64,000 bases of DNA from Neospora caninum Liverpool (lineage: Eukaryota > Apicomplexa > Conoidasida > Eucoccidiorida > Sarcocystidae): NCBI RefSeq assembly GCF_000208865.1, contig NC_018395.1, forward strand, positions 3,630,606-3,694,605, written 5' to 3'. Positions 34,048-45,900 of the stretch are shown piece after piece. Under the pieces are notes generated by a model that was not told the origin of the DNA, did not search any database, and worked only from the letters and a program-made list of their open reading frames with translations. Numbering within the stretch: the first letter of the stretch is position 1; each line of letters opens with the position of its first letter. A program made the position numbers and the translations under genes.

Positions 34048-37000
34048 CGCCTACATAAGCAATTGGATACAAACACGCCGTGTCAAATATGTGTGTGCAT
34101 CTAGCTATATATACATACATACATACGATGGTAGACACACAAGAATGCATATAGAGAGATAGATGTAAACATATACGAATATATGCAGATTTATATATAT
34201 ATATATATTCATGGCAAGGATGTCTTGATGGCGTGGATGCATTCGTGTACGCGTCTCTTTGCGTCAAGCGCGTTTCACAGCTCGTCGCCTTCGCCCCGTT
34301 TTCTCGTCGGCGTCTGTCCCTCTCCACGACGTGGGGCTTGGGAATCGGGGAAACGCTCTGTGCTGTTGGACATCCGACCTGAATGGTGTCGTCTTCGAAG
34401 AGCAGAGCGTCGTCGACGAGGAGGAGGCGGCGCAAGTTGTCGCTGACGAGGACCATTCCCGCGTGCGCCCTCGCGTCTTCGCGTTCTCTTCTCGAGGCGA
34501 CAGATCCGTGTCGACTTCCAATGGACGCGACAGAGAGCGTCGAGAGCGAAAAAGACTGCGGAGCTCCAGCCGTCCTCGCAGCCTCTGGTGGGCCGGAGTA
34601 GAACGAGAAGGGCGGCGGGTTCGAAGCATCGCCGAGCATCTGCAAACGCGAAAAGTCTGAATGTGGTCGGCCATGGAGAAACGCCTTCGAGAGAAGAAAA
34701 AGAGAACCAAACTCCCTCCGCGCAGGACGGAAGAGAGTGAAGACAGACCCCGTGCAGAAAAGATGCGAAAATCATAGAGGCCTGCGTTTTTCGAGGCGAG
34801 GGTGGCATCACGGCCCTCAGGTTCTCGCGAGGCGTGTGCGTGCGAACTGAAGAAACGTTGCCGGCGGCAAACGACAAGCAAAGGCAGGAGAAACAACGAT
34901 GAATCGGGCAAAAAGAGAGAGACACAAAGGTAGAACCTCCTGACAAGTGAAAGAAGCACCGAGAATGCCTTTTTTCCACCTCAAAACACCTCCCCCGTTC
35001 TCCCAGGCGCGCCGCCGCGCTCCACATTTCCCAGCGGTCGTCTTTTTCTTCACTTACGTTGTCGTCTCCAAACCCATTGACGACTTGCACGACCTCCGCC
35101 ATTCCCTGTCGCCTTCCGTTTCGCCCGGCGTCTTCGCGGCCCCACAGTTCCTGGGCCGAGACGAATCTGCCGTCCGGTTCGCGCGGCACTTCGTCGCTCT
35201 TCCACGCGCCGTCTCTCGCCAAGCTGAAATCCGCGCCACGTCTCTCGCCCTCGCCGCGCTGAGAGGCCTGGGCCGCCGAAACGGAGACACCGGCGCGGAG
35301 TTCCAGGGCGGAGGGGAGCGCCGACTCGGGCTTCAAACTCTTCCTTGAACTGCGCGAAGCTTCACTCGGAAACGGAGACGCCCGTCCAGAAGGGAAGAAG
35401 CCGGAGGCCGCTGGCGAGCACGCAACGCTGGGCGACGCATGCAGCCCACCTCGACTCGAGTTGCTGCTCGAGCCTCGAGGATCTACGAGGACTTTGAACG
35501 CTTCGATTTCGCGCAGACTCTCCGCGTACTTGGCCGACAGCGACGCCAACTTGGTCTCCAAGTCCGCGATCTTCTCCTCCGCCTCTGCACCACACGCGAG
35601 ACCACGCGGAAACAGGCAGGTAAAAGACACTCTCCCTCGGCAAAACGCCGTGGCGCACAAAAAAAACACTCTCGACGGCGGAGACCAGCTGCGCGGGAGC
35701 TCCTTACGCGTGGCGACAAGGTACAAAACGCCGCAAGGTACACTGTGTTTGTGTGTGTGTGTGTGTCTGTGGCGTTTTGCGTGGAAGTCCGAAGGAGTCT
35801 TGGGGCGAGACAGACTCCGACGAACCGGGGTCAGCACCCTCTCGGCGACCGCAGAAACCTGACATTTCCGTGGGCCGTGCGTCTCGGGCCTCTCTCTCTG
35901 TTAAAGCAGGATTTTCGACGCTGTTTTCCGAGCAGAGTTCTTTCCTACCGTCGAGTCGGTCGGAGAGCGCCGAGGCGCGTGCGCTTTCTCGCAGCCACAT
36001 GTCTTTCGCGTTTTCGAGGGCGGCGCATTTCTGCTGGAGGTTGTTTTTCAGCCGTTCGTTTTCTTCCCTTCGCTTCTTGGCTTCTGCGTCCGCCTCGACG
36101 AGGCGGCCACTCAGACTCTGTACCTTGGCGACGTGTTCGTCCTCTTTCTTCAGAAAGTCGTTTCGCTCTTCTTCCCACTCGCGCGCCTTCCTCTCGAGCG
36201 AGTCTTTCATCGCCCGCCGGAGATTCTCCGCTTCTCGCCGCTCCCGTTCGAGGGCCGCAAAGTGTTCGTTCTCCCGGCGCTGCAGCCGATCGATCTTCTC
36301 CTCAAGGTGCTTCACTTTCTCTTCGAATCGCGACGCGTCTTCCTCCCGCCTCCCGCTCTCCTCCGCCTCGAGGCCCGCCGGGCCCGTCGCCCCCTTCCCG
36401 TCCTCGATGCTCCGCCTCGCGCGTTCCCAGCCTGCGCTCCCGCGCTCTTGGGCGAAACCACTGTCGCCCTCGGGGGGAATCGCGCTCGCGCCCCGGGAGT
36501 GCAGACCGCTCGTCGCCGGGCCAGTCTCTCCCGTCGCCGGCGCCGGAAGGTCGCCCCACACCGCGGCGCCTCTCCCTGGCTTCTCCCTCGGCCTTCGCTC
36601 CGGAGCAAGGAGACTGTCTCCAGGCTCGCCGCCGCTTCTGCGGTCGCGGGGTTTCCGCCGCGCCGCGCCGACGGAGTCGCGAGACAGTGCAGAGAGCCCG
36701 ACGGCAGACCCAGAGACAGCGGGGAAGTGGGCGGGGAACGAGGGGGAGTCGCCAGAGAGGTCTTGGTCCGAGCACGCAGTCGTGAAGAACTCAAAGTCTT
36801 CAAAAGTGGAAGTCACCTCGCCATTCCGAGGAAACGGCCGCATCTCGCTGTGCGACCGCGCAAATGCGGAGGAACCCGTGAAGGGACAGGGCGGGTACGA
36901 GGAGAGCCGCGGAGACAGCGCCGACGCAGCGCGCGTCGGGCTCCGCCGCGAGGGCCGAGACCCCGACGGCGGCGAGGAGTCCCGGCCATGTCTACCTGGC

Positions 37001-39428
37001 TTGGAGGCGAGTCCAGGTTGTAAACGAGGAGGCGCACGCGAGTGCGTCTCATCGCCTTCCTCGGCAGCCTGGTGCGCCCCCGACGGCAAAACCTGCCTCC
37101 GACGGCGGCCGCGCGAAGACGGGGAAGAACCTGACGAAGAACGCCTTCTCTCGTCGAGAGTCGTGATCGACGACGCAGCCTGATGCTCGCGCTCTCCGCC
37201 TCGACTCCTTCCCTCCATCGCGTTTCTCCCTTGCCCCACTTGGCACGGACTCGACGGCTGCGAAGGCAGCACCGGATACGACGCCGCACGGATCCAGTCG
37301 AAGCCTTCTGCGCTCCCGTCGCTTGCGTCTCCGGTCTCCTCTCTCCGCACTGCGTCTCCCCCAGAGCCCACAAGGAGATCCTCGCCGCGAGGGCCCGCGG
37401 CCTGCGCGGAGTCGAAGGGCGAAGGCGTCGCCTCTCTGCCGCCTCGGTCGCGCCTCCGCTTCTCTTTCGGGGCATCCGGAGCGCCAGCCGCAGAAAAGAA
37501 CGAGTCTGCCTCTCCATTCCGTCGGCTTTTCTCCCTTCGACTGGGCATTTCCCCGCCGCCAGACTCGCCGCGCCTTCTGCGCTCCTTCTCCGTCTCGTCC
37601 CTCTTGCCTTTCTTCTCGCGAGGTGCCGGGAGCGGAGGCGCAGTCTGCGGCTCCGCCGAGGCGACGGCTGATCGGGCGTCTTCGCCCTCGACTTCCGATC
37701 GGTCTTCCTCTTGAACTGTGAAGAGTGAAGACGCGTTCCAAGTGCTCAACAGAGGCGCGGATTCGCCGCGTCCTGCGCCGACGCGCTCCTCCCACAGAGA
37801 GTTGTCGTCTTCGAACGATTCGAAGCCGAATCCTGCGCACCACGCAGCAGAACGGACACCACGCAGAACGGCCCCAATGCAGGAGAAAGATGGAAGAGAC
37901 CACTGCGCCGTTTTTCCGTCTCTCCTCAAACACAGAGACGACACGAGAGACTCTTTACCGTTGAGAGGACAGAAGGGAGAAAACGCGACGCACAGACACC
38001 GCTGTATGCACCAGACAACGCGCTTCCGGCCGCAAAACCGACGCCAAGACGCTGAGAAGGTGGGCCGACAAAGTTACCCCCCGCATTCGGCGTTTCCTTT
38101 CCAGCTCTTCCTCTTGTGACTCTTCTTCCCTGTATCGTCTCCCACCCGCGTTCCTCTCGCCCTCCCAGTCGCGTACCCTCGGCATTCCATTCGAACGGCT
38201 CTTGCTTTCTTTCAGACAGTGTCTCTTTTCCGGGGCGTTGCTTCGCCTCCCCCGAGAGGCGGCCCGAGTTGAAGGGCGGGCGCGACGCCTCTGCTCGCGC
38301 GTTTTTCTTCGCCTGTTTTTCGAAGAAACTTCTCGTGCGTTGAAACGGCGTCAGGAACGCTTCGGACTCGTCAGGGTCTCCCGGAAGCGCCGCGAAATCC
38401 GCTTCCGCGTCTCCAGTGTCAGTCGTCGTCTCCGGCCAACCCACGGGGATCTGCGCAAAGGACGCTACGGAAGGCAGAGACGCCGGAGACACATGTGGAG
38501 CTGCAGCCGCAGGCGCGGCCGCCTTGCGTGTCTCAGCTTCGGTCTTCGCAGCCGACGACGCAGGAACGCTCTCGCTCGTCTCCTGTCTCCGCCTTCCCTC
38601 TTCTCGTCCTTCTTTCTTCCGTCTCCGCTGCGTCCCGCTCCCTACGGACGCGGCGTCGTCGCTCTTCTCCCCGTCCCTTGACCTGGAAGGCTTCTTCTCA
38701 ACTGGCTTCTCTTTCTTCTTTTCCTTCTTCTCCTTCTTCCCCGTCTCGTCTCGCGCAAGACTTGTGGCTGCTCTGTCGAAGGCCGCAGCCAGCGGGCCTT
38801 CTGCCGCGCTCTTGGCTTCGCCGCGTCGGGCGTCTTCCTTTTGCTCCTTCTCGCCGACGCCCGACGACGCAGAGAGCCCAGCAGGTTCGCTCTGCCTCTC
38901 GCTCTCTTTCTCGGTTTTCCTCCAACAGTTGTCCTGCACCAACTCGAGAGGCGCGTAGGCAGGCGCAGGGCGCGATGGCGCCGGCTTCGCGGGCTTCAAG
39001 ACCGCTTCTTCTTCCTCGCCTCCCGACTCCGCGTCGTCTCCCACAGGCATCGAAAACGCCGAACGCGGCTCCGACCGAGAAATCGCCGGCGAGGCGACGT
39101 CCCAGGGGGACTGCGAGGGGAAGGCGACAGACGAGTCGGGAGAGTCCGTGCGGCCTACAGCCGCGACGGGAGACTCCGTCGGGGCGGGATCCAAAGGGTC
39201 TTTCGAACTCTTTGCTTCTCTCTCCACCTGCTGAAGCTCGTCAGACTCGCGCCGCCAAAGCTCGAGCCGACGCTTCCCGCCCTCGTACGCCTCCAGCGCA
39301 AAGCTCAACTGGTCCATGACCTACGCCACCCGAGAAAACGGGAAAAAACCAAACAGGACACGCAGCCCAAAGTCGCAGGCCCCGCGCTTCAGATGCAACT
39401 ACACCACGCACGGCGATATATACATACA

Positions 39429-39466
<38 letters not shown>

Positions 39467-42400
39467 TGTGTATAAATGTGTGTGTGTATAAATGTGTGCG
39501 TGCGGGTGAACACATTCTACGTATCCACGCATGCATGCACAGTTGCAACGATAAACAGAGAAATGTGGGGGGGAAGGCACCCGAGATACAGCTGTACAAG
39601 TCTGCCTCGAAAAGACGGTACGTTTACCTTGCTGATGGTAGCAAAGTCGTCCATTCTTCCGTCGTCGACCGCCTTCGCCGCTTCTTCCTGCAGCCGAGCC
39701 TGTTTCTTCCCGCATACTGAGGCGCACCCTGCAAGCATCGACGTGCACTCGTCGAGAGCGCGCTCAGCTGCCGTGCCAAAGTCTGAGGTCTCCAGCTGGG
39801 CGTCTTCTTGCCGCACCATTTCCTGGAGGAACTCGGCCGCCGAGAGGGCCCCTGAAGCCGCCACAGAAAAGGAGACAGGAGACAAAAGGGACACATACAC
39901 ATCCGGTGTACGCGTGCATGCGCGCGTGGCCTCTCTGCACGGCTCCCATGCTCTTCCCCGGGCGTCTCTGAAAAGACCAAACGGCGGCTGCTTCAGTCCA
40001 AACACAAAACGTAGCACTTTCGGCCGGAGTCCTTCCCGCTACGTGTTTTCCTTCCACTTCCAGCGAGAACGAAAGATCGAATCGCCGCAAAACCGCGAGG
40101 AAGGCGTCCAGGTCAAACGACGCCCCCTCTTGGTTTCACGCCTCCGAAGCGCAGCCAAAAAACCGCACACGCACAGCGGCGCATCTTCCGTCCTTCCCCG
40201 CTGCAGTGGCCCAGAGACAGGCGCAGGAACTGCGAGGAATTGCGCAAAGAGGGGAAATTCCCTCTTGCGTGCTCAAAAAAACTCGACGGATCTTCTGCGC
40301 AGCCCTCCGACACGAGGCGAGGGGTGACGCGGGAAACGCGAGAGCGCCACGGCGAGACAAACCCCACGCGAGAAATCCCCTTTTCTCTCACCGCTGAGCA
40401 CCTCTTCGAGCGTCTTCTTGTCGTCGCTGCAATCGCTTCCCGCATCGGCCGCGCGCGTGGAGGCACGAGTGCCCGGGGCTCCTGGAGACTGCCGGGGCCG
40501 CGCGGGCTGGGGCGGAGTCGCGGCGCTCTTGGCCGCCGGCGGAGTCTTCTTCGAGTGTTTTTTGAAGACGCCCATCGTCTCGTCAGTGCGGAAGTCCGGC
40601 GCCGCCGAGAGGGTAGACTCCTGCGAGTAGTCTGCGTGGGCGCCTCGCCCGGGGCCGCCGACGAAGGTAGCGAGCGACTCGGCTTCGACCGGCTCTGGGT
40701 CTCCGCCTTTCCTGTCTCCGGCTCCTGGATCCCTGCGGGTTTCTCCGCCCTCCAGTCCCGCAGTCGACAAACACAGAAGCGTCGACGCAGGTTCACTCCC
40801 ACTCTCGGGTCTCTGGCTAGCTGCAGCGGTCAGGGGGACGTGAACAGGCACCCATGCTGCACGGCCGCATGCGTCTCGGGCGTCGTCGGCGACGCCCAGA
40901 GCTTGCGCAGGCGTTTCTCCGCTCTCGAGGCCGTGGCGAGCGCGCGAACAGGACGACGAGACCGAGGAAACGTGCGACAAAGAGAGACTCCCCGAGCTCA
41001 GGCGGTCGGCGTCTCCCTCGAAAACCAAAACGCTCGCAGGCGCGGCCTCAGGGCCAGCTGAGGGGGACGCTTGCAGCAGTCGCGTCGAAGGCGTATCGGC
41101 CTGGCGGCTTTTTCGCTGCTCCTGGGGCGCGGGAAAGGCGACAGGAGAGCTGGGGGCGAGCGATGTGGAGAGTGGCGAGACGTCGACGGAACTGAAAGAT
41201 GGATCTCTGTTAGCGAAGAAGTCGTCTAAATCGGAAGGCAGGAAGTTCGTCGTGTCCACGCGGCAGCCGTCCTCCCCATAGTCGTCTTCCCTCTCTCGCC
41301 CAATCGAGCTCTCGACGGTCACCGGCTGGTCCCCGCGGCCGTCTTCGCTCCGCCCTGCGCCTCCTAGGGTGTCCCGGTCTGCGGCGAGGAGCGCTCTCTC
41401 GGCGGAAGGGAGGCTCTGCTCGCCGAGAGACGCCAAGTCCGACAGCGGCTCAAGCCAGCCCTGGTCGACTTGCTGGAGAAGGAGCGTCGCGGCCAGGAGC
41501 GGCTCGTCGATGGAGACTGCCTCCCGGAGTTCCTCGAGGGTGAAGGGGACAGGCGCGAGAAGGGCCGAGGGCGAGAAAAGAGGGGACGACGACGCGCGGG
41601 GGGAAGCGAATTTGACGAAACTCAAACCGACGGAGCGCACGTGAGAAACGGCAGACCGGAACTTCTTCACGACCTGCGGCGGGTCAGCGCCCGACACGGA
41701 GACACCTGCAAAGAGACACCTCGCGGCCGCCTGGCCACAGAGCCGCAGGTGTGCAGGCAGTGCGTCCCGGGGGAAGAAGCGGAGCGCCCGCCGCTGCGCC
41801 TTCGCGACTTGCGAGGAGAGACGGGATTCTGCGCCGCTCTTCCTTTTGGTCGGCTTCCCGCCCTTCTTTGCACTGGGCGCTGGGGACGGGGGGACGTGGA
41901 ACAGCCACGGAGCCGAGGCTTGCGCGTCGCTCTCCTCCGGAGAGGAAAAGAGACAGAGTAGAGAGAGATCGGAGAGAATCGAACAAACCTTCCCCAGCGG
42001 CGAAGACGAAAACAGAGAGGAGGCAGCGACCGCCGCACGGTACGGCGCAGAGAGAAGGAAGAAACGCTCTAGGAGAAGCAGAGAAAGCAGCTTCGCCCCA
42101 ACCCCCGCAGCTGAAGGAAACAGGCGCTTCTCAAGCAGCCCGCGAAGAATCAGCGTCGGAGAACTTTTTAGTGCGACGGTCAGGGCGGCTGAAAGGGCAT
42201 CCGGCGTCAAGGAGGGCGGAACAACGTAACTCGTCAGTGACAAGAGCTGTAGACAGAAACAGCACAAAACGCCAACGCGCGGACCGAAGCGGATGCGTAA
42301 GTGGTTCTTCCGGGAAACGGCATGCGCGGCTAAAAAACGCACGTGTCAGCTCTGGAAGGCAGAGGATTAAATCGACAGCGTCGCACGCATACAGCCTCAA

Positions 42401-42923
42401 GACCGTGACGTAGATACTCTTCACACACGCCACCATGCCTAGACCGATAGTATAGGCTATGAAGCGATACATAGAGGCACATGGGTAGTCCTGGAAAGGC
42501 AGACGGTAAATGCCTACAGGTACAGAAAGAGGGGAAGTGACATAAATGCAGAGGTGAAGGCGTCAAGTGTGCATGTCAAGTGTGCATGCAGTGGGCCGTT
42601 TTTTTGTGGTGGTCTTCACTCGCGGTGCGGTGAGACGGGAGCCTCACGCTTACCACACTAAGAGACGCTTGAGCATCTATCTGATTCCCATCCGCCGTAG
42701 GCGCAGTTGAGCGCTGCCGAATTGCATTTCGTGTCTGCGTTTCGCGGGTTTCTTTGGTTTGTGTTCTGGCCAACGAACCCGAGAAACCTTCGGACGAGTG
42801 GCGCGGATCGTCTCCTTCTTGCGTGGTCTCTCTGAAATCCGTGATTCCCGAGAGCGAAGACACTGGAGAAACGGGGCTGCGCCGTCGGCTCGACGGATTG
42901 GCGCGTCGCTTCAGAAATGGCAT
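31019..42923 (-). CDS. Large adaptor-like protein: ENTH/VHS-like, GAT-like, coiled coil and alpha-adaptin-type ear (about 2325 aa, 13 exons)
   Basis: Probably an endocytic or sorting adaptor at a clathrin-type coat. Minus-strand exons: 42923-42654, 42246-40392, 39851-39628, 39320-38078, 37832-35949, 35584-35058, 34639-34379, 33854-33675, 33093-33032, 32666-32533, 32185-32115, 31810-31692, 31166-31019. Every phase matches. Residues about 92-200 are an all-helical ENTH/VHS-like superhelix. Residues about 709-800 resemble a GAT three-helix bundle, followed by a long disordered hinge. A coiled coil lies at about 1690-1860. Residues about 2060-2310 match the AP-2 alpha appendage. In the sandwich subdomain I see LFEDDTIQIGIKSAY, GRVSIYYGNKTS and ALECFAPFDEW; in the platform, SVAVTLPIAVSKF, EEFFVFWKN and VDPNPENLVLAG. 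There is no adaptin trunk, so it is not AP-2 alpha itself. One donor is weak (GTCGGA, 34378). The start is the first in-frame ATG but has a poor context. Confidence 0.82.
33481..33501. repeat. (TA)n microsatellite in adaptor-like gene intron
   Basis: A short TA tract in the intron between exons 8 and 9 (33674-33094). Confidence 0.9.
34021..34208. repeat. Two (TA)n tracts in adaptor-like gene intron
   Basis: TA tracts at 34021-34047 and 34191-34208 with CATA repeats between them, in the intron separating exon 7 (ends 34379) from exon 8 (starts 33854). They split the ear domain between the strand ending DDTIQ and the one starting IGIKS. Confidence 0.9.
39416..39466. repeat. (TA)n/(GA)n compound microsatellite in adaptor-like gene intron
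   Basis: A TA tract followed directly by a GA tract and then TG-rich sequence, in the intron between exons 3 and 4 (39627-39321). Confidence 0.9.
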
Positions 42924-45900
42924 CGCATTCCGTCTGAAGAGAAGGGAGTGGGGGACTCGGCGCAGGAACGCCGAGACGAAGACGAGACGCAAGAGAGGCG
43001 GCAGAACGAACAGGAAGAAAGGCAAACGGAAAATGCCGAGACAACGGAGACTGAAGAACGGACGGAGTGGGCGCTCAGGAGCCGCAGAAAATCACACATC
43101 TCCAGGCAAGAACCCGAGAGCGTGGAATCTTGGACAGCGAGACGGTTCGTCAGAGGAACAGAAGCGGAAATTCGCCAGCACGTAGGGACCGGCTCGAGGC
43201 AATATGCAAAATTCCAGACTTCAGGTAGGCGTAGGTTTAGGTCTTCCGGGAGTACGTACACCCGGCGACATGAGCGAAGGTAATAACAAACTCTTCTTCA
43301 CACCGCGTCGAGAGAAGTCGGCAAGCGTGGCCCGTGGAGGGACGGACTTGCCGCTTTGCAAGGTGGCTGAAAGAGACGAGCGCCGTTCAGAAGAAAAGAG
43401 GGTATGAAGGAAAACGGGAAATGTCTTGGACGGTGACGGAATACGAGGAACAGCAGACTGGGAAGGAAGGAACACACGGAGTCAAACGCGCAAGGAAACC
43501 GAACTGCAACGCTGGCGCCAGCGCGCCGAACTCTCTGGCGAAATGTTTCGTCGCAAGAGCACTAGAAGGACGGCCATCTGAAGGCCGAAGAGAAAGGCAG
43601 GAAAATGGTCACTTCGCAAAACGGAGCGCTGACTGAGAGTGGCGTGACCAGCTCGAAGTGGTGAAAGGGGGCGAAAAACGAGAAGGGACTTTCGACCGTC
43701 GTCCGCTTAGACGCTTATCACTCGAGTCTTGACAGCGTTTTTCGGCCGGGCAAAGAAACGAGAGAAAAGAATCGCGCGAAAGAGCTACACCAACGCGCGG
43801 CAAAAATCCAGGCCCTGCTGGTGCAGAGAAAAGACCCTCCTCTGAAAAAAAGCTTGCTCGAGTGTCCTTTAAACGTGTCCAATCGGAAAAATGCACATTC
43901 GATTTACGGCTTTTGTCGGCTGGCTCGTGTGAACAGGCCGTTCCACCCCCGCTTTCTTTCTGACAGCTGCATCATTCAAACCCTCGAAACCAAGTAGACA
44001 CTGCGAGTTTGAGGCGACGAAACAGTTCCGGGCCACGATTTGGCAAACCCACCTGGAAAAAGTGTGTTTCGGGGCAGGGGTTCTAACTGAATCGCGGTCC
44101 CGTGAGGTGCCTCTGTCCTGACTCAATGCTCTCCACAAGTTCGACATCGAGGCTGCTTTGCGCGGCCGAACCGTTGGGCTCCCAAGCAGGAACCGCCCAG
44201 CGCCCAGGAATTCACAAACGCATCGTGAGCGGTACAGGACCACTTTCTTTCTGTGTGTTTTTCTTGTTTCCGCTTTGAAACAGAGGAAAGGAAAGTGCCA
44301 ACTGGAGCATCAGGAATTTCACAGAACTGACGTCCAGTGCTCCGTGAACCGGTTCTGGCCGCCTCCGCCGGCGTACGCCATAGAGATAATCGGCGCTTTT
44401 TGCGTCTCGTCCAAGTACTACATCTGCCCACGAGAGAGGATTTTCGTATCGCATCCTTAACGTACTCCTCTGGCAGTTCAGAAGCATAACCGTTTTTTCA
44501 TGGAGATGTCGAAGGTCGTGGTGCACGGAAGAGAGAGTTGCAGTTGAATAGGCCACGCGTGCCCGGTCGTTTGTCCCCGCTTCTCAAATGCTGCCTCACA
44601 CACCCTTGGCTTTGCAAAAAGAGCGGCATGGCAAGCGTCCTCAGGCCAGACGCCGTGGGCGTTTTTCTTTCTACTTCCCCTCTTCTAGACAGTTGTTAGG
44701 AAGTCAGATCTGTTCGCTTTTGCAGTAGTGCTCACGCCGACAACAGCGCCGGTCACCCGGAGTCACTCTGCTGTCACGTAGTGGAAAGTACGCAGAACAC
44801 GTGTATTTTCCTGTTGAATCCTTATCATGAGCGTGTCTCTGAGGGAGTTTTCGTCAGTTTGAGACTTCCAGAATCCATCCCTTGAAGCCATTTCCTCGTG
44901 AAGTAGAACAGGACTTATACGTTTCTCACTAATCACAGGATCCACCCAGAAGGCAGTTGCGCAGATATCCAAGGAACTGCACAAGTCTGTCTTCGAAGGT
45001 TCCAGAGTTAGAGCAGAGGCAAACTGACGTCAGGAACCGCAGGTGTCCTTAGGTGACTCCGAGTTGAAAACGGGGTGTTGTTTCAACTTTTACTTGAATT
45101 GTGCCACGGGAAAACCCAATTTCCCCTGCAGTGTGGCGACGCAAACGGAAATCTAGGCAGGCATCCAGCGCGGCAGCTGCAAAAAATAGGATTGTGACGG
45201 GTATGCCAATGCTAGTCTCCCTTTCTCTCTCCCGCTGCTGTCCACATTCCGGGTTCGTGAGTAGCTCGTAGACAACCCAGAGAGACGGGTTTTTTAGCTT
45301 CTTAGGCTACAGCTGCGAAAGCATGTTGTTCTGGGGTGAACTTCGATCTGTAGCAAGCACCAGCCCCACGACAATCTCGCTTCCTGTTTGGGCACGCGAC
45401 ATGGTCTTTCTAGCCGGGCGGAAGCCGTTTTCCTGTATCTGTGACCGATGTGTGAAGAGAAAAGATCCTGCCTCTTGAATCGTTTTTCCCCTACGCAAAA
45501 AGGCATTCCGTCGCTCCCCATTCCATGTCCTTGCCTTCCCCTTGTTTTTGCAAGTTTGTCCCGGCGCTGGGACCTCTGATTGTTGCTGTGACAATCCAAG
45601 CTCACTCCACTGAACTTGTCTGGCTGAACACTTTTATCGAAGGCAGGCCATGAGAGAAGGCATCGACGGAGATTAGCCTTTCTGCTTGGCTGCAACGGCC
45701 ACGGCTTCCCTTAAGATTGACGCGCAAAGAAAGTGCTGAGATAAATCTTCATGCTGGATCAGCCGTCTGTGGAGAGTTTCTGTACCTCGCTGTCAATCGT
45801 GGCTGAGGTGGTCTCCCCATCCCACCTTAATCTCATTTACTGACGGTCAACGTGTTTCGTTCCTGCTACCGGAAAAGAGTGCTGTGTCAGGCAAACCTCT

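Noticed and set aside
35753..37183. Long + strand frame of 476 codons (and another of 448 codons at 35439-36785)
   Set aside because: Both lie opposite the long minus-strand exon 37832-35949 and arise from its GC-rich, Arg/Ser-rich codons. They have no domain and no splice-linked neighbours.
31019..42923. Identification as AP-2 subunit alpha
   Set aside because: The ear matches, but there is no adaptin trunk of HEAT-like repeats anywhere in the 2325 residues.
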